DNA from: Vibrio casei
Lineage (GTDB): Bacteria; Pseudomonadota; Gammaproteobacteria; Enterobacterales; Vibrionaceae
DNA: 64,000 nt
Assembly (NCBI RefSeq): GCF_002218025.2
Contig: NZ_AP018681.1
Location: 434,001 to 498,000, forward strand
Direction: 5' to 3'
Shown: piece by piece, positions 61,540 through 64,000 of the stretch
Numbering within the stretch: the stretch's first letter is position 1
How the letters are laid out: every line of letters starts with the position of its first letter
Notes under the pieces: model-generated
The model's input: only the letters and a program-made list of their open reading frames with translations
The model's database searches: none
Told to the model about the DNA's origin: nothing
Position numbers and translations under genes: made by a program

Positions 61540-63986
61540 ACGCGGTGTCTAAGCCTTTACCCAATAAAGCTTTATTAAAATGGAGTTGGCGTGAGATAAA
61601 GCAAAGCCAGCTTTGGCCAATTGCTATTGCATTAACACTCATTATTGCTTGCGTGTTTGGTTTGGCGGCTTTGGCCGATCGCATGGATCAAGTGATCATG
61701 ACGCAAGGTAAAAATGCTTTAACCGCTGATACGGTATTTCGCTCTTCGAATCCTTTACCTGAAAAATTATTAACGGCTACTAAAGCCCAGAAAACGAAAA
61801 TCTCAACATTAACTCGATTTGCCACTATGGCCTTCAGCGACAACAGTATGCAACTGGTAACGGTGAAAGCGGTTGATGATAGTTATCCACTGCGTGGTGA
61901 AATGGTGCTTTCAAATGGTGATAAAACACGTAACCATGTTTCAGAAAATCAGTTGTGGCTTGAGCCTAGAGTTATGCAACAACTACAAGTTAATATCGGT
62001 GACGCCGTCACAATTGGTGATGCCGATTTCAAAGTATCAGGCGAAGTATTACAAGAACCTGGGTTGGCGTTTAACCCATTCCAGCAAATGCCGAGTGTTT
62101 ATATCCATCAAAGTGATGTAGAGAAAACCGGCGCGGTGCAAGTTGGTAGCCGGGTCAGTTTTCGCTTGTTTATTAACGGAACTCAAAACCAAATAAAACA
62201 ATTAAAGCAATCTATTAGCCTCACTCCAAGTGATAGGTGGATAGATGAAGATTCGCAAAGCAGAACGTCGGAAGTGTTTGAGAAAACCAAGCAATATTTA
62301 TCATTAACAGTGGCGATTGTGGTCGTTATGGCCGCTATTACATTAGTATTGACTTGTCAGCACTATGTCGCTAGCCGCCGACAAACCATTGCTATGTTAA
62401 AAAGCTTAGGAGCACAAAAACCTTGGTTGATTCGTTGGCTCAGCCTTCAAATTGGTAGCTTGTTTGCCATTGGCATCGTATTCGGTTCACTGATTGGCGT
62501 ATTACTTGAAATAGTATTGCGTATTCCGTTAACCGACGTTCTGCCAGATCCTCTACCTAGTTATGGTTTGATGCCGTTTTTGCTATCCGTTGGAACGTGT
62601 TTAGCGATTGGTATTCCCGCGTTAGGCATTCCTTTGATTGGGTTGCTTAATACCTCTGCTGCATCAGTCATGCAACCTAGCCAAGGTAATATTCCAAACA
62701 AAGCATGGTTGTTGATCATATTGCCATTTGGTTTGTTGATGTCAGTTTATGGCGGCAATATGCTGGTTTGGATAGTGCTCGCCAGTATTTTAGTGATATT
62801 TGTGATCCTTGGTGTAATCAGCCTATTTATGGTTAAAGGTTTACTGCGTCTGCCTGCATCACCAGCATTGAAATTAGCGTTAAGCCGCATTAATCGCTCT
62901 TCGATTGCTAGTGGCATTCAATTTGGCGCACTGTCTTTATCGCTAATGTTGATTGCCATTATTTGGTTAGTTCGAAGTGACTTGCTTAGTGATTGGCAAC
63001 AAACCTTACCAGAAGATGCTCCGAATGTTTTTGCATTGAATATAGCCTCTTATGAAAAAGACGACTATTTACAAGAAATCGATAATGCAAATCTCAATCG
63101 TTCGGAAGCTTACCCAATAATTCGTGGTCGTTTACATCAAATTAATGGGGTTGATGCCAAAGATTATGCTGATGGGGAAGATAAAAGTGATTCACTGCGC
63201 AGAGAACTAAACTTTACTTGGGCTAATACATTACCTGCTCGTAATGATTTATTAGAAGGTGAATGGGGTGAGCCCGGCAGTGTTTCGGTTGAATCCGATG
63301 TGGCAAGCGATCTTGGCCTTAACATTGGTGATACGTTATCTTTTGTTATTAGTAGTCAAACGGTTACAGCAAAAGTGAATACTATACGCAAAGTTCACTG
63401 GCGTGAAATGAAGCCTAATTTTTACTTCATTTTTTCTCCGGATGTATTAAAGGATATTCCTGGAACATGGTTGGTGAGCTTTAAAGCGCCAGCGGATAAC
63501 CAGAAAAAAACGGATGTATTTTTAAATAAAATGGCTCGTGATTTTCCTACAGTCAGTTTAATGGATATTCGTACCATGGCTGGCAAAATTCAAGTGTTAC
63601 TCACTCAGATTGTATGGTCTATTACTGTTTTGGCTGGCTTAGCGGTGATTGCTGGCTTGTTATTAATCTTTACGTTATTACGTTTAAGTCTCTCTCAACG
63701 TCAACAGGAAATTCGACTGTACCGCACTTTGGGAGCCAGTAAAAAAAGGATCAGCAAAACGGTGTGGTATGAATATGGCATCATGGCCTTTATTGCCGGT
63801 GTCGTTGCCAGCGTGGGAGCAGAAGCCAGTGTTGCGAGTTTAATGAAGTGGGGGTTTGAACTTGACCCTACTTGGCATATTGGCTTGTGGATTATTTTGC
63901 CACTTCTAGCATTTGTGACCTTGGCGCTTGTGCTTCGAACGCTAATTAAACAATTGTTAGTCCCTGTTAATAAGGCTGTATTTTAA
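61536..63986 (+). CDS. ybbP: YbbP-type ABC transporter permease (FtsX family)
   Basis: 816 residues. Membrane segments at ~27-47, three at ~250-370, further ones at ~395-435 and ~465-485, and three near the C-terminus, with large periplasmic domains between. Two FtsX domains are visible (for example VVVMAAITLVLTCQHYVASR and LRLSLSQRQQEIRLYRTLGA). Translationally coupled to ybbA. Complete, ending 14 bp before the window edge. Confidence 0.9.
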   Translation: MNAVSKPLPNKALLKWSWREIKQSQLWPIAIALTLIIACVFGLAALADRMDQVIMTQGKNALTADTVFRSSNPLPEKLLTATKAQKTKISTLTRFATMAFSDNSMQLVTVKAVDDSYPLRGEMVLSNGDKTRNHVSENQLWLEPRVMQQLQVNIGDAVTIGDADFKVSGEVLQEPGLAFNPFQQMPSVYIHQSDVEKTGAVQVGSRVSFRLFINGTQNQIKQLKQSISLTPSDRWIDEDSQSRTSEVFEKTKQYLSLTVAIVVVMAAITLVLTCQHYVASRRQTIAMLKSLGAQKPWLIRWLSLQIGSLFAIGIVFGSLIGVLLEIVLRIPLTDVLPDPLPSYGLMPFLLSVGTCLAIGIPALGIPLIGLLNTSAASVMQPSQGNIPNKAWLLIILPFGLLMSVYGGNMLVWIVLASILVIFVILGVISLFMVKGLLRLPASPALKLALSRINRSSIASGIQFGALSLSLMLIAIIWLVRSDLLSDWQQTLPEDAPNVFALNIASYEKDDYLQEIDNANLNRSEAYPIIRGRLHQINGVDAKDYADGEDKSDSLRRELNFTWANTLPARNDLLEGEWGEPGSVSVESDVASDLGLNIGDTLSFVISSQTVTAKVNTIRKVHWREMKPNFYFIFSPDVLKDIPGTWLVSFKAPADNQKKTDVFLNKMARDFPTVSLMDIRTMAGKIQVLLTQIVWSITVLAGLAVIAGLLLIFTLLRLSLSQRQQEIRLYRTLGASKKRISKTVWYEYGIMAFIAGVVASVGAEASVASLMKWGFELDPTWHIGLWIILPLLAFVTLALVLRTLIKQLLVPVNKAVF

Positions 63987-64000
63987 TAAGCGGCTGAATA

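Overview
The window looks like the chromosome of a Vibrionaceae gammaproteobacterium, most likely a Vibrio. The clues are a VemP-like arrest peptide in front of a stand-alone secDF pair, FabV enoyl reductase, a PBPRA1643-type SEC-C protein, and a type I-F3 CRISPR-associated transposon sitting next to guaC. These assignments come from family knowledge and reading the sequence; no database search was run.

Layout. Positions 1-9.6 kb hold nitric-oxide and export functions: the start of nnrS (minus), divergent norR, a vemP-like gene with secD-secF, then hcp-hcr and a small SEC-C protein. Three 17-bp palindromes with the NorR spacing GT-N7-AC, and sigma-54-type -24/-12 elements in front of hcp and nnrS, suggest that NorR controls both. 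Positions 9.6-21.2 kb form a nitrate respiration block (narGHJI, narK, a NarX/NarQ-type sensor and a NarL/NarP-type regulator), with FNR boxes before narG and narK. Positions 21.3-26.1 kb encode a YtfQRT-YjfF-type sugar ABC importer. mgsA, a cis/trans fatty acid isomerase, a DUF3332 lipoprotein, a small membrane protein and guaC follow.

The accessory region runs from 32,246 to about 48.4 kb. A Tn7-like type I-F3 CRISPR-associated transposon (CAST) begins 24 bp after the guaC stop with a TGTTGATACAACC right end and three TnsB-type repeats. It carries tnsA (split by an IS3-like element), tnsB, tnsC, cargo remnants, an Xre repressor, two tiny CRISPR arrays, cas6f, cas7f and a C-terminal stub of cas8/5f. 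The stub is cut off by an IS66-family element, and no tniQ or left end can be seen, so the element is probably immobile on its own. The most striking feature is a private guide at 38,595-38,626. It matches the end of guaC at 26 of 32 positions, lies beside a CC PAM 51 bp from the inserted end, and all six mismatches are synonymous third-codon positions. It has its own consensus-like promoter overlapped by a palindrome that is also found upstream of xre.

Beyond the CAST are an IS66 relic, a P4-type integrase, broken integrase pieces in opposite orientations, and a short double-glycine bacteriocin-like gene with two apparent one-base frameshifts followed by a candidate immunity gene and a strong terminator.

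Positions 48.4-64 kb return to core genome: rbsDACBK-rbsR with two perfect RbsR-type operators, a histone-deacetylase-family hydrolase, a Nudix protein, a YgjP-like metal hydrolase, a large ABC-ATPase-family protein, fabV, and tesA divergent from ybbA-ybbP with overlapping start codons.
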